In this document: piece after piece, positions 8,747 through 17,265 of the stretch
How positions within the stretch are numbered: position 1 is the first letter of the stretch
Layout: each line of letters starts with the position of its first letter
Assembly: GCA_964459325.1 (NCBI GenBank)
Contig: CAYWKU010000012.1
Location: forward strand, 1 to 64,000
DNA from: CAYWKU01 sp964459325
Lineage (GTDB): Bacteria; RBG-13-61-14; CAYWKU01
Length of the DNA stretch: 64,000 nt
Reading direction: 5' to 3'
Translations under genes and position numbers: made by a program
The notes under the pieces: model-generated
The model's input: only the letters and a program-made list of their open reading frames with translations
The model's database searches: none
What the model was told of the DNA's origin: nothing

Positions 8747-9733
8747 ATGAAGTTCGTCGACGAGGTGAAAATAACCCTCAAAGCGGGGGACGGCGGCGAC
8801 GGGTGCGTAAGCTTCCGGCGTGAAAAATACGTGCCGAAAGGCGGCCCCGACGGCGGCGACGGCGGCGACGGCGGAAGCGTGGTTTTCACGGTGGAACCCG
8901 GCAGGCATACGCTGCTCGATTACACCTACAGGAAAATTTATCGCGCCCCAAGGGGCGAACACGGCAGGGGCAAAAAGCAGACCGGGGCCAGCGGCGACGA
9001 CCTGGTAATACCCGTTCCGCCCGGAACCATAATTTCCGACGCCGAAACGGGGGAAGTGCTGGGCGACCTTACCGCGCATGACCAGAAACTGACCGCCGTG
9101 AGTGGAGGCAAGGGCGGCAAGGGCAACGCCCGCTACGCTACCCCCACCGACCGGGCTCCCCGTAAAGCTCAACCCGGCTCGGAGGGCGAAGAAAGAACCG
9201 TCCGGCTGTCGCTGAAGCTGCTGGCGGACGTGGGGCTGGTGGGGTTGCCCAACGCGGGCAAGAGCACGCTTATATCCGCCGTCAGCGCCGCCCGGCCTCG
9301 CATAGCCGACTATCCCTTCACCACTTTAGCGCCGAACCTGGGGGTGGTGAAAAGCGGCGAATATTCCAGCTTCGTGGTGGCCGACATGCCCGGCCTGATA
9401 GAAGGCGCTCACCTGGGAAAGGGGCTGGGGCTGGCTTTTTTGAAGCATATCGAGCGCACCCGGCTGCTGCTTCACCTGGTGGATGTTACAGCAACCGACC
9501 CGCTCGAAAGCTACCGGACGATACGCAACGAGCTTACCGGCTACGGCATGGGCATCGAGGATAAGCCCGAGACAGTTGTACTTACCAAAATCGACCTGGC
9601 CCCCGATTCCGAGCTGGTGGAGGGCATTGCGGACGAATTCCGCGAGCTGGGTCTCGAAGTCGTTCCCATAAGCGCCGTGACGCGGACCAACCTGGACGAG
9701 CTTGTCGGGAAAGTTTCCCATCGCCTGGCATGA
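8747..9733 (+). CDS. obgE: GTPase Obg/CgtA
   Basis: Essential ribosome-associated GTPase acting in 50S assembly and stress control. The 328-residue protein has the glycine-rich Obg fold (residues 1-157, starting MKFVDEVKITLKAGDGGDG) and the G domain with GLPNAGKST (G1), DYPFTTLAPNLGV (switch/G2), DMPGLIEGAH (G3) and TKIDL (G4, where NKxD is usual but TKxD also occurs). It lacks the extra C-terminal OCT domain. No Shine-Dalgarno sequence is visible before the ATG, and the start is unambiguous by homology. Confidence 0.97.
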   Translation: MKFVDEVKITLKAGDGGDGCVSFRREKYVPKGGPDGGDGGDGGSVVFTVEPGRHTLLDYTYRKIYRAPRGEHGRGKKQTGASGDDLVIPVPPGTIISDAETGEVLGDLTAHDQKLTAVSGGKGGKGNARYATPTDRAPRKAQPGSEGEERTVRLSLKLLADVGLVGLPNAGKSTLISAVSAARPRIADYPFTTLAPNLGVVKSGEYSSFVVADMPGLIEGAHLGKGLGLAFLKHIERTRLLLHLVDVTATDPLESYRTIRNELTGYGMGIEDKPETVVLTKIDLAPDSELVEGIADEFRELGLEVVPISAVTRTNLDELVGKVSHRLA

Positions 9734-9793
9734 AGACCCACTTTCGGTTCCCGAAGGCCGCCATGAAAAATATCCGGGCAAAAAAATCCGCTG

Positions 9794-9823
9794 TTGACCG
9801 AAAAAACCGGCATGGCTTATTAT
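9794..9823 (+). promoter_or_regulatory. candidate sigma-70-type promoter of the fucosidase gene
   Basis: TTGACC (9794-9799), then 17-18 nt, then TTATTA or TATTAT (9817-9823). It lies about 40 bases before the fucosidase ATG (9862), which is preceded by a GGGGG ribosome-binding stretch. The rest of the gap after obgE (9734-9793) shows nothing else. Confidence 0.5.
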
Positions 9824-9861
9824 AGTCGCATTTACATGGTTGTTTGTTGGGGGATTACAAT

Positions 9862-11394
9862 ATGAAAACTTATTGGATTGGCTTTGTGGTATCGGCGTTT
9901 TTGATAACACTGTTTGTCGCCTCTTTCGCGGCGGCGGAGTCCATGAGATACGAGCCGGATAAAAAATCCGTCCGCAAACACCAGACCCCCGGGTGGTATC
10001 ACGACGCCAAGTTCGGGATTTTCATTCACTGGTCACTTTTCAGCGTGCCCGGCTACGCACCTGTTTCGGACAGAACAATTTGGGAAATAGCCGAAGAAGA
10101 AGGTGTCGAGGGGCAGCTGAAACACAACCCATACGCCGAGTGGTATCTGAACACAATGAAAATCGAGGGGAGCCCCACCCGGCAATATCACCTGGAAAAA
10201 TACGGCGAAGATTTTTCTTACTTCGATTTCGCTCCCATTTTTAACGAGAAAATGGAGAAATGGGACCCGAATAAATGGGCCGGAATTTTCCGGGAAGCGG
10301 GCGCACGTTACGTAGTGATGGTGACCAAGCACCATGACGGGTTTCTGCTGTGGCCCAGTGAGCGCCGGAACCCGTTCTACAAAGATTATTGTGCCGACCG
10401 GGACGCGGTGGGAGAGCTGACGAAAGCGGTCAGGGCCGAGGACATGCGGATGGGGTTTTATTATTCCGGCGGACTGGACTGGACATTCCGGACAGTACCC
10501 ATCACCGATGCGGCGAGCTACCTGACCAACGGCCCGGTGTCCCGGGAGTATACAGAGTATGTTGCATCCCATTTCAAAGAATTGATAGACAGGTACGCGC
10601 CCTCCATACTGTGGAACGACATCTGCTACCCGCCCGACGGTGACCCCTTCGAGTTGTTCGCGTATTACTACAACTGTCTTGGGGAGGGGGCAGTCAATGA
10701 CCGGTGGTCGAAATTCCCCAAACACGGGCGCAAAACCATGATGTCATGGCCGCTACGGCCGATAATAAACTGGGTAGGTAACCGGATGGCCGGAGGGGCC
10801 CCGCCTTCCCCGGAGCCTCCCCACGCCGATTTTACCACTCCGGAATACGCACAAATAACCGAGATAAAACGGAAAAAATGGGAAAGTACCCGGGGCGTCG
10901 GGCATTCCTTCGGTTATAACCGGATGGAAACCGAAAAACACCACATGGATGCGCCAAAGGCCATAAGATACCTGGTGGACGTAGTCAGCAAGAACGGCAA
11001 TCTGCTCCTTAACGTCGGGCCCCGGGCGGACGGCTCCATTCCTGAGGAGCAGCTTGAATGCCTGAAAGGCATAGGCGAGTGGCTGAAAATCAACGGCGAG
11101 GCAATTTACGGCACGAGGCCTTGGAAAAGGGCGGAAGGCGAGACAACGGACGGAACGGGCGTCAGGTTCACCCAAAAGCGGGGAAATCTCTACGCGGTCC
11201 TGATGCGCAAACCTCTCGATTCGACAGTCGAAATAATCGGGCTCGAAACCAAAGCGGGCACGGAAATAAAACTGCTCGGTTGTGATAAGCCGCTAAAGTG
11301 GTCGCAAGCGGGAGAGAACCTTCGAGTTACCCTGCCGGCTTCAATGCCCGAGAGTCCGGCCTATGTTTTTGTTTTTTCGGAGTTACCTCGATAG
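9862..11394 (+). CDS. secreted GH29 alpha-L-fucosidase
   Basis: A glycoside hydrolase family 29 enzyme that releases L-fucose from glycans. The 510-residue protein has a signal peptide (MKTYWIGFVVSAFLITLFV, cleavage after AAA) and the family blocks GWYHDAKFGIFIHWS, YVVMVTKHHDGF, a GLDWTF segment holding the region of the catalytic nucleophile, WNDICYP, and a C-terminal NLLLNVGPRADGSIP. A C-terminal beta domain follows. The start at 9862 is chosen because it places the signal peptide at the N-terminus. It stands alone with its own promoter, convergent with uvrA at a 14-bp gap. A sugar-acid dehydratase 23 kb away could belong to the same catabolism, but that is speculative. Confidence 0.92.
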   Translation: MKTYWIGFVVSAFLITLFVASFAAAESMRYEPDKKSVRKHQTPGWYHDAKFGIFIHWSLFSVPGYAPVSDRTIWEIAEEEGVEGQLKHNPYAEWYLNTMKIEGSPTRQYHLEKYGEDFSYFDFAPIFNEKMEKWDPNKWAGIFREAGARYVVMVTKHHDGFLLWPSERRNPFYKDYCADRDAVGELTKAVRAEDMRMGFYYSGGLDWTFRTVPITDAASYLTNGPVSREYTEYVASHFKELIDRYAPSILWNDICYPPDGDPFELFAYYYNCLGEGAVNDRWSKFPKHGRKTMMSWPLRPIINWVGNRMAGGAPPSPEPPHADFTTPEYAQITEIKRKKWESTRGVGHSFGYNRMETEKHHMDAPKAIRYLVDVVSKNGNLLLNVGPRADGSIPEEQLECLKGIGEWLKINGEAIYGTRPWKRAEGETTDGTGVRFTQKRGNLYAVLMRKPLDSTVEIIGLETKAGTEIKLLGCDKPLKWSQAGENLRVTLPASMPESPAYVFVFSELPR

Positions 11395-11408
11395 TAAGAG
11401 CGAAGTTA

Positions 11409-14276
11409 TCAGTTCGATGCGGCCTTGCGGGTGTCCTTATCCGTGCCCAAAACTTTTCGCAGGTACTCGCCGGTGTAGGAGTCGGTATTGTCCGCCACCT
11501 CTTCCGGGGTTCCGGTTGCTATCACCCGGCCCCCGTCTTCGCCGCCCTCGGGGCCCAGGTCGATGATGTAGTCGGCGCTTTTTATGACCTCGAGGTTGTG
11601 CTCGATGATGGCCACGGTGTTGCCGTTGTCGACCAGCCTCTGCAGGACGGTGAGCAGGTTGCGGACGTCGTGGAAGTGCAGCCCGGTGGTGGGCTCGTCC
11701 AGTATGTAGAACGTGCTTCCGGTGGCCCGGCGGCCGAGTTCGCGGGATAGTTTTATCCGCTGCGCTTCACCGCCCGACAGGGTGGTGGCGCTCTGGCCCA
11801 GCTTGATGTAGCCCAGCCCCACGTCGCGCAAGGTTCCCAGTTTCGAGCGGATGACGGGTATGTTCCGGAGGAACTCCAGCGCCTCGTCCACGGTCATGTC
11901 CAGCACGTCCGCGATGTTTTTGCCCCGGTAGGTAACCTCGAGGGTCTCCCGATTGTAGCGCCTTCCCTTGCAGACGTCGCATTTAACGAAAACGTCCGGC
12001 AGGAAGTGCATTTCGATTTTTATCAACCCCTCGCCGTCGCAGGCCTCGCACCTTCCGCCCTTGACGTTGAAGCTGAACCTTCCGGGAGCGTAACCCCGCA
12101 TTTTGCTGGCCGGCAGCTTGGCGAACAGGTCGCGGACGGGGGTGAAAACGCCGGTGTAGGTAGCGGGGTTGGAGCGGGGTGTCCTGCCGATGGGGCTCTG
12201 GTCTATGTCCACCACCTTATCGACCGCTTCCCAGCCCGAGATTTTGCGCAATTTTCCGGCGCGTTGTTTGGATTTGAGCACCCTTTGTTTCAGGCCGGTG
12301 TACAGGGTGTCCACGAGCAGGGTGGATTTTCCGGAGCCGGAAACTCCGGTGACGCAGATGAATTTTCCCAGGGGAAAGTCCACGTTGATGTTTTTCAGGT
12401 TGTGTTCTTTGGCTCCCATGAGGGTGATTTTTCCGCGATTTTCCGTGCGCCTTTCGGGCAGGGGTATCTCCATGCGGCCGCTTAAGTATGCGCCGGTCAG
12501 GCTGTCGGGGTGGTTGATGATTTCATCGGGTTTGCCCTGAGCCACGATTTCCCCGCCTGTCTCCCCGGCGCCGGGGCCCATGTCAATCACGTGGTCGGAG
12601 GCCCGAATGGTGTCCGCATCGTGCTCGACAACGAGGATGGTGTTGCCCAGGTCCCGAAGACGGTACAGGGTATCCCGCAGGCGCTTGTTGTCCCGCTGAT
12701 GGAGGCCGACGGTGGGCTCGTCCAGTATGTACAGAACTCCCATCAGCCCGGAGCCTATCTGGGTGGCCAGCCGGATGCGTTGTCCTTCTCCGCCCGCCAG
12801 GGTGCCGCTGGGGCGGTCGAGGGTAAGGTAGTACAGCCCCACGTTCTTGAGAAAGGTCAGCCTTTCGTTGATTTCCTTGAGTATGCGGCGTGCGATTTCG
12901 GTTTCCCGCTCGCTGAGCTCGAGGTTGTCGAAGAATTTCTTTGTTTCGGTGATGCTTTTATTTGTAACTTCGGCGATGTTCAGCCCGCCCACCTTAACGT
13001 GCAGGCTTTCCACCCGCAACCGGTCGCCGTTGCAGGAAGGGCAGGGGCGGATGTTCATGTACCGCTCGAGGTCCTCCTGTATGTATTCGCTGTCGGTTTC
13101 GTGGTAGCGCCTGTCGAGATGGGGTATTACGCCCTCGAAGGGGCGGGTGTAGGTGTACTTTCCGCGCCCTTCGTAGACGAAGCGGATTTCTTCCTCGCCG
13201 GAGCCGTACAACAGCACCTTTTTGGCCTTTGCGGGGAGCTTTTTCCACGGGGAGTTCAGGTCGAACTTGTAGTGTTTAGCCAGCGATTGCAGGGTCTGGT
13301 GGTAAATCATCGAGGTTCGTTTTTCCCACGGCGCGATGGCGCCTTCCCGGATGCTGAGGCTCTCGTTGGGCACGATAAGCTCGGGGTCGAAGTACATCTT
13401 CGTGCCCAACCCCGCGCAACTCTGACACGCGCCGTAAGGGTTATTAAAGCTGAAAAACCGGGGACTTATCTCCGGGTAGCTTACCCCGCACTCGGGGCAG
13501 GCAAACCGCTCGCTGAAAAGGAACGATTGTTCCGGGACGGAATTGGCCTTTTTGCCCGCCGCCTCCACCTTTACGATGCCGTCGGCGAGTTTGAGGCCGG
13601 TCTCCAGGCTGTCGGCCAGCCGGGGTTTTACCTTTTCCCCTTTCTGTACCAGCCGGTCAACGAACAGCTCGATAGTGTGCTTGCGCCTTTTATCCAGGTT
13701 GATTTCCTCTTCCAGCTCGCGCACTTCGCCATCAATCCGCACCCGAACGAATCCAGAGCGGCGCATTTCTTCCATCTCCCTGCGATATTCCCCCTTGCGC
13801 TCGCGCACGATGGGCGCCAGCACTATCAGCCGGGCGCCTTCCTCCAGCTCCATGAGCCGGTCCACCATCTGCTGCACGGTCTGGGTGGATATTTCCCGGC
13901 CGCACTTGTAGCAATGAGGGTGTCCGACCCTTGCGAACAGGAGCCTGAGGTAATCGTAAATCTCGGTAACCGTTCCCACGGTGGAGCGGGGGTTGTGGCT
14001 GAGCGCTTTCTGCTCGATGCTGATGGCCGGGCTCAATCCTTCGATAAAATCCACGTCCGGCTTGGACATCAGCTCCAGGAACTGCCGGGCATAGGCCGAA
14101 AGGCTTTCCACGTATCGCCTTTGTCCTTCGGCGTATATGGTGTCGAAGGCGAGGCTGGTTTTTCCGGAGCCGGAAACGCCGGTGATTACCACCAGTTGGT
14201 CCCGGGGTATCCGGACTTTTATGTCCTTCAGGTTGTGTTGCCGGGCGCCTCGTATGTAAATTTCTTCCTTTGTCAT
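11409..14276 (-). CDS. uvrA: excinuclease ABC subunit UvrA
   Basis: The damage-recognition ATPase of nucleotide-excision repair, 955 residues, full length. Two ABC cassettes are visible with Walker A motifs GVSGSGKTSLAFDT and GVSGSGKSTLLVDT and ABC signatures (LAGGEGQRIRLA and LSGGEAQRIKL), each followed by ILDEPT. Two zinc modules occur (CPECG with a later cysteine pair; CEACDGEG with CDVCKGRR). It starts immediately after the pdxA stop (TGA then ATG, no gap) and ends the mfd-ppiC-surA-pdxA-uvrA series, so repair functions stand at both ends of this operon. Confidence 0.98.
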   Translation of the reverse strand: MTKEEIYIRGARQHNLKDIKVRIPRDQLVVITGVSGSGKTSLAFDTIYAEGQRRYVESLSAYARQFLELMSKPDVDFIEGLSPAISIEQKALSHNPRSTVGTVTEIYDYLRLLFARVGHPHCYKCGREISTQTVQQMVDRLMELEEGARLIVLAPIVRERKGEYRREMEEMRRSGFVRVRIDGEVRELEEEINLDKRRKHTIELFVDRLVQKGEKVKPRLADSLETGLKLADGIVKVEAAGKKANSVPEQSFLFSERFACPECGVSYPEISPRFFSFNNPYGACQSCAGLGTKMYFDPELIVPNESLSIREGAIAPWEKRTSMIYHQTLQSLAKHYKFDLNSPWKKLPAKAKKVLLYGSGEEEIRFVYEGRGKYTYTRPFEGVIPHLDRRYHETDSEYIQEDLERYMNIRPCPSCNGDRLRVESLHVKVGGLNIAEVTNKSITETKKFFDNLELSERETEIARRILKEINERLTFLKNVGLYYLTLDRPSGTLAGGEGQRIRLATQIGSGLMGVLYILDEPTVGLHQRDNKRLRDTLYRLRDLGNTILVVEHDADTIRASDHVIDMGPGAGETGGEIVAQGKPDEIINHPDSLTGAYLSGRMEIPLPERRTENRGKITLMGAKEHNLKNINVDFPLGKFICVTGVSGSGKSTLLVDTLYTGLKQRVLKSKQRAGKLRKISGWEAVDKVVDIDQSPIGRTPRSNPATYTGVFTPVRDLFAKLPASKMRGYAPGRFSFNVKGGRCEACDGEGLIKIEMHFLPDVFVKCDVCKGRRYNRETLEVTYRGKNIADVLDMTVDEALEFLRNIPVIRSKLGTLRDVGLGYIKLGQSATTLSGGEAQRIKLSRELGRRATGSTFYILDEPTTGLHFHDVRNLLTVLQRLVDNGNTVAIIEHNLEVIKSADYIIDLGPEGGEDGGRVIATGTPEEVADNTDSYTGEYLRKVLGTDKDTRKAASN

Positions 14277-15278
14277 TCAGTATTTCCTTAGAGGTTTTAC
14301 CTGCGTTGAATTTGTTGATTGAATAAACATCCTTGCGGCGGTTTCCATGGCCGCCTTCATGCTGGTGGGGTCGGCGATTGCCTGTCCCGCCAGTTCGTAA
14401 GCCGTGCCGTGGTCGGGGCTGGTGCGGATTACGGGCAGCCCCAGTGTTATGTTCACCGCCTCGAACGGATGCAGCGTCTTTATGGGAATAAGGGCCTGGT
14501 CGTGATACATGCACACGAAAACATCATATTCGCCCCGCATGGAGAACATGGTATCCGCCGGCAGCGGCCCGGTAACGTTTAATCTGCTCTTCCTTGCCCT
14601 CTTCACGGCGGGTTTTATTATGTCTATCTCCTCGAAGCCCAATTTTCCTTCTTCCCCGGCGTGAGGATTCAGCCCGGAGCAGGCGATGCAGGGGGCCTCT
14701 ATTCCGAAGTATTTTTTTAGAGATTCATTCACGAGCTTAAAGGTTTCTATCAAGTGTTCGTACTCTATGAAGTCGGGCACCCAGGCCAGCGGCATATGAA
14801 TGGTCAGCGGCGCCACTCTCAGGGTGGGCGCCGCCAGCATCATTGCGAACCGGTCGGCGCCGGTTTTCTCCGCCAACAGCTCGGTATGACCGGGCCATTC
14901 GTAGCCGGCTTCCATCAGCCATCGTTTTCCGATGGGCGCGGTGACAAGCGCGTCGGCTTTTCCGTCCAGCACCGATTGCAGGGCCGATATAATGTACTTG
15001 TAAGCGGCTTCGCCGCTTGTGGCCGAGGGCTTTCCGAAGGAGACATCGGCGGGGTTGAATTCGGTGACCGCCACCACTTCGGCCCCCTGAAAGCGGGGAC
15101 TTTCGATTCTTCGCTGACGCTTCAGAATCGCAGCCGCTTTATCCATAACCCCCGGGTCGCCGTGCACAACCACTTCCAGGTTGCTGTCGACAAGCTGTAA
15201 CGCTTCGGCAATAATTTCCGGGCCTACCCCGCAAGGGTCTCCCATCGAGACTGCCAGGCGAACCGGGCTAAATGTCAT
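14277..15278 (-). CDS. pdxA: 4-hydroxythreonine-4-phosphate dehydrogenase
   Basis: PdxA oxidises 4-phosphohydroxy-L-threonine in de novo pyridoxal-phosphate synthesis, with NAD and a divalent metal. The 333-residue protein shows MGDPCGVGPE at the N-terminus, TAPIGKR and GHTELLAE in the middle, the metal-binding YHDQALIPIK and the C-terminal TSPDHGTAYELAG. Linkage to a SurA-like gene is common in Gram-negatives (surA-pdxA), which supports both calls. The gene directly abuts uvrA. Confidence 0.96.
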   Translation of the reverse strand: MTFSPVRLAVSMGDPCGVGPEIIAEALQLVDSNLEVVVHGDPGVMDKAAAILKRQRRIESPRFQGAEVVAVTEFNPADVSFGKPSATSGEAAYKYIISALQSVLDGKADALVTAPIGKRWLMEAGYEWPGHTELLAEKTGADRFAMMLAAPTLRVAPLTIHMPLAWVPDFIEYEHLIETFKLVNESLKKYFGIEAPCIACSGLNPHAGEEGKLGFEEIDIIKPAVKRARKSRLNVTGPLPADTMFSMRGEYDVFVCMYHDQALIPIKTLHPFEAVNITLGLPVIRTSPDHGTAYELAGQAIADPTSMKAAMETAARMFIQSTNSTQVKPLRKY

Positions 15279-15317
15279 TGCATCTCCTTGTTTTTTATTT
15301 GGGAAACGAATTTTCGC

Positions 15318-16250
15318 TTATAATTTCCGTTCGATGGGCACTTGTTGTTTCATTTCACCGACAAGCTTGTCCAGTTCCTCGCCGATTTTTCGCGAGTACA
15401 GTTGCTGTTGTATCCGGCCCCTGACCTCCTCGAAGGGCTTGACCCGGGCTTCCCGTTTATCCTTTGCATAAAGAAGGTGGCAACCGTTATCCAGTATGAT
15501 TACTTCCGAAACGCCTCCCGGAGGCAGGTTCGACACCGCATTTTTGAAATCCGGTCTCAGGTAGTCCGGGTTTACCCATCCCAGCGAGCCGCCTTCGGAG
15601 GCGTTGGAGCCTTTTGAATATTCCCGGGCCAGTTTTTCGAAGCTTTCTCCGGCCTGTACGCGGCTTTTTATATTTCGCGCACGCTCGACGACTTTTTCCC
15701 GCTTTTGGGCGGAAGCCGTCTCGGTAAACGGGAGAAAAATCCGTGCCAGTCTGACTTCCTGTGTTGATTTGAATTCTTCGGGATGGCGCCGGTAAAAGTT
15801 GAGCATTTCCTCTTCGCTGATTTCTATTTCGCCCTGTACATTTCCTTTGACGAACTTGACTTTCATCAGCTCGGTGCGGATTCTATTCCGGTATTCCTCG
15901 ACGGAAATTCCCTTTTGAGCAATCATTTGCTCGAAATTTTCTTTGCTTACGTCCATCTGGGCGATGTGCCTTTCCATGGCGGCTTCCACTTCGCTATCGG
16001 ACACCGACACCCCCTGCTCGCGGGCTTTCATCTCGATGAGCTTTTCCTCGATAAGCTGCTCCAAAAGCTTATCCCGTGGCGCCTCGGGCGAAGCCGCGGC
16101 GGCTTCCTCGAGCTCACTCAGTGTGATTACCTCCCCGCCAACGACAGCGACGACTCTGTCCACCAGTTCGCCGGGAGGCTCGGCGTAAGCGGGCGCATTA
16201 ACCAGTATAGCCGCCGTCACCAGTATGACCGTTAACATTTTTGACCGCAT
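15318..16250 (-). CDS. SurA-like periplasmic peptidyl-prolyl isomerase/chaperone
   Basis: A 310-residue exported chaperone with signal peptide (MLTVILVTAAILVNAPAYA), a SurA-type N-terminal helical domain (DRVVAVVGGEVITLSELEEAA, about residues 30-150) and one parvulin domain (about 165-265, with GGSLGWVNPD and the C-terminal GCHLLYAKDKR). SurA of enterobacteria has two parvulin domains; this one has one, as in many delta-proteobacterial homologues. Its likely job is folding outer-membrane proteins in the periplasm. It sits between a lipoprotein isomerase and pdxA on the same strand. Confidence 0.88.
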   Translation of the reverse strand: MRSKMLTVILVTAAILVNAPAYAEPPGELVDRVVAVVGGEVITLSELEEAAAASPEAPRDKLLEQLIEEKLIEMKAREQGVSVSDSEVEAAMERHIAQMDVSKENFEQMIAQKGISVEEYRNRIRTELMKVKFVKGNVQGEIEISEEEMLNFYRRHPEEFKSTQEVRLARIFLPFTETASAQKREKVVERARNIKSRVQAGESFEKLAREYSKGSNASEGGSLGWVNPDYLRPDFKNAVSNLPPGGVSEVIILDNGCHLLYAKDKREARVKPFEEVRGRIQQQLYSRKIGEELDKLVGEMKQQVPIERKL

Positions 16251-16284
16251 GGTCCTCTTCCTTGTAATACAAAGGCGTTTTTTA

Positions 16285-17250
16285 CTATTTTTCGCTTGCT
16301 TCCGCTGCTTCTTTTACTTCGGGCACTCCCGGAGGAGGAATTGTGGGCACTGCGATTTCCTTTTTCTCCTGTTTTCCCATTTTTCCGGGTTCCACATATT
16401 CGAGGTTCTCGGGGTTGAACTCGATATCCGCTATGGCCTGCAACTGGGTGACGAAGTTTTTGTAGTTTTCTCGTATCATGGTGTTGTAGATAAGCTCCTG
16501 TATCCTGTTGGTAAGCCCGGACAGTTCCATTTGGCCGTGCGGTTCGAGTAGTTTCAGTATGTAAAAACCGTCTTCGGCTTTTACCACCCGGGAAATATCG
16601 CCGACCTCTTGCAGCGACGCCGCTGCCTGCAGCACACCGGAGGGCCATTCGCCGGTGTAGCCTATAATGCCCGGGTCTCCGCCGTTATCCGCGCTGGGCA
16701 AGTCGGAATATTTTTCGGCAAGCTCGGCGAAATCGGCGCCACCTTTGAGTTTTTCCAGAATTTTTTCCGCTTGTGCTTCAATTTCGTTCAAATCGGCCTC
16801 GGAAGCATCCTCGGGGTTGCTCAGCTTTATGACGGCCACGTGATAAAAATTCCTTTGAAAATAATCCTCCATGCTTTCGGGAGTTATGTTCCGGGTAATC
16901 ATTGTGTGGTAAATCAGGTATCTCTTGAAATTTTCAACAGCCTCCTTGATTTTCGGGTCTTTCTCCAATCCCTGCCGCACGCCTTCCTGGTAAAACAACT
17001 CCATTCCCACCATGTGTTTGAGGAGCGCTTTTTTACCCTCCGGGGTGCTGTAGTGCGCCCTTTCGGAGGGAAAGTAAAGCAACTGGCGGGTAATCCAGAA
17101 ATCCACCGGGGTTATGGCCCGCTTATTTACCCGTGCCAGCACCGGCTGGTCGGTTTTTGCCTGCCGGGTCTCTTCATCCGAGCAAAAGGAGGCAAAGGCG
17201 ATTATAAATAACGATAAAAGCGCTATCCCGGTAACCCTGAGAATTCTCAT
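16285..17250 (-). CDS. PpiC/PrsA-type peptidyl-prolyl isomerase lipoprotein
   Basis: A 321-residue parvulin-family lipoprotein. The signal peptide ends in a lipobox-like AFASFC, so the mature protein is probably lipid-anchored at Cys23. Then come a helical chaperone region and one parvulin domain (about residues 138-245, with SDLPSADNGGDPGIIGYTGE and KAEDGFYILKLLEP). The C-terminal tail is proline- and glutamate-rich. It lies 15 bases downstream of mfd and 34 bases upstream of the SurA-like gene. The two foldases probably act together on envelope proteins. Confidence 0.85.
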   Translation of the reverse strand: MRILRVTGIALLSLFIIAFASFCSDEETRQAKTDQPVLARVNKRAITPVDFWITRQLLYFPSERAHYSTPEGKKALLKHMVGMELFYQEGVRQGLEKDPKIKEAVENFKRYLIYHTMITRNITPESMEDYFQRNFYHVAVIKLSNPEDASEADLNEIEAQAEKILEKLKGGADFAELAEKYSDLPSADNGGDPGIIGYTGEWPSGVLQAAASLQEVGDISRVVKAEDGFYILKLLEPHGQMELSGLTNRIQELIYNTMIRENYKNFVTQLQAIADIEFNPENLEYVEPGKMGKQEKKEIAVPTIPPPGVPEVKEAAEASEK

Positions 17251-17265
17251 AATTGCCCTCCGGCG

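Noticed and set aside
12510..14291. Long plus-strand open frame (593 codons) opposite uvrA
   Set aside because: It mirrors the codon periodicity of uvrA, has no recognisable domain, and uvrA is certain on the other strand.
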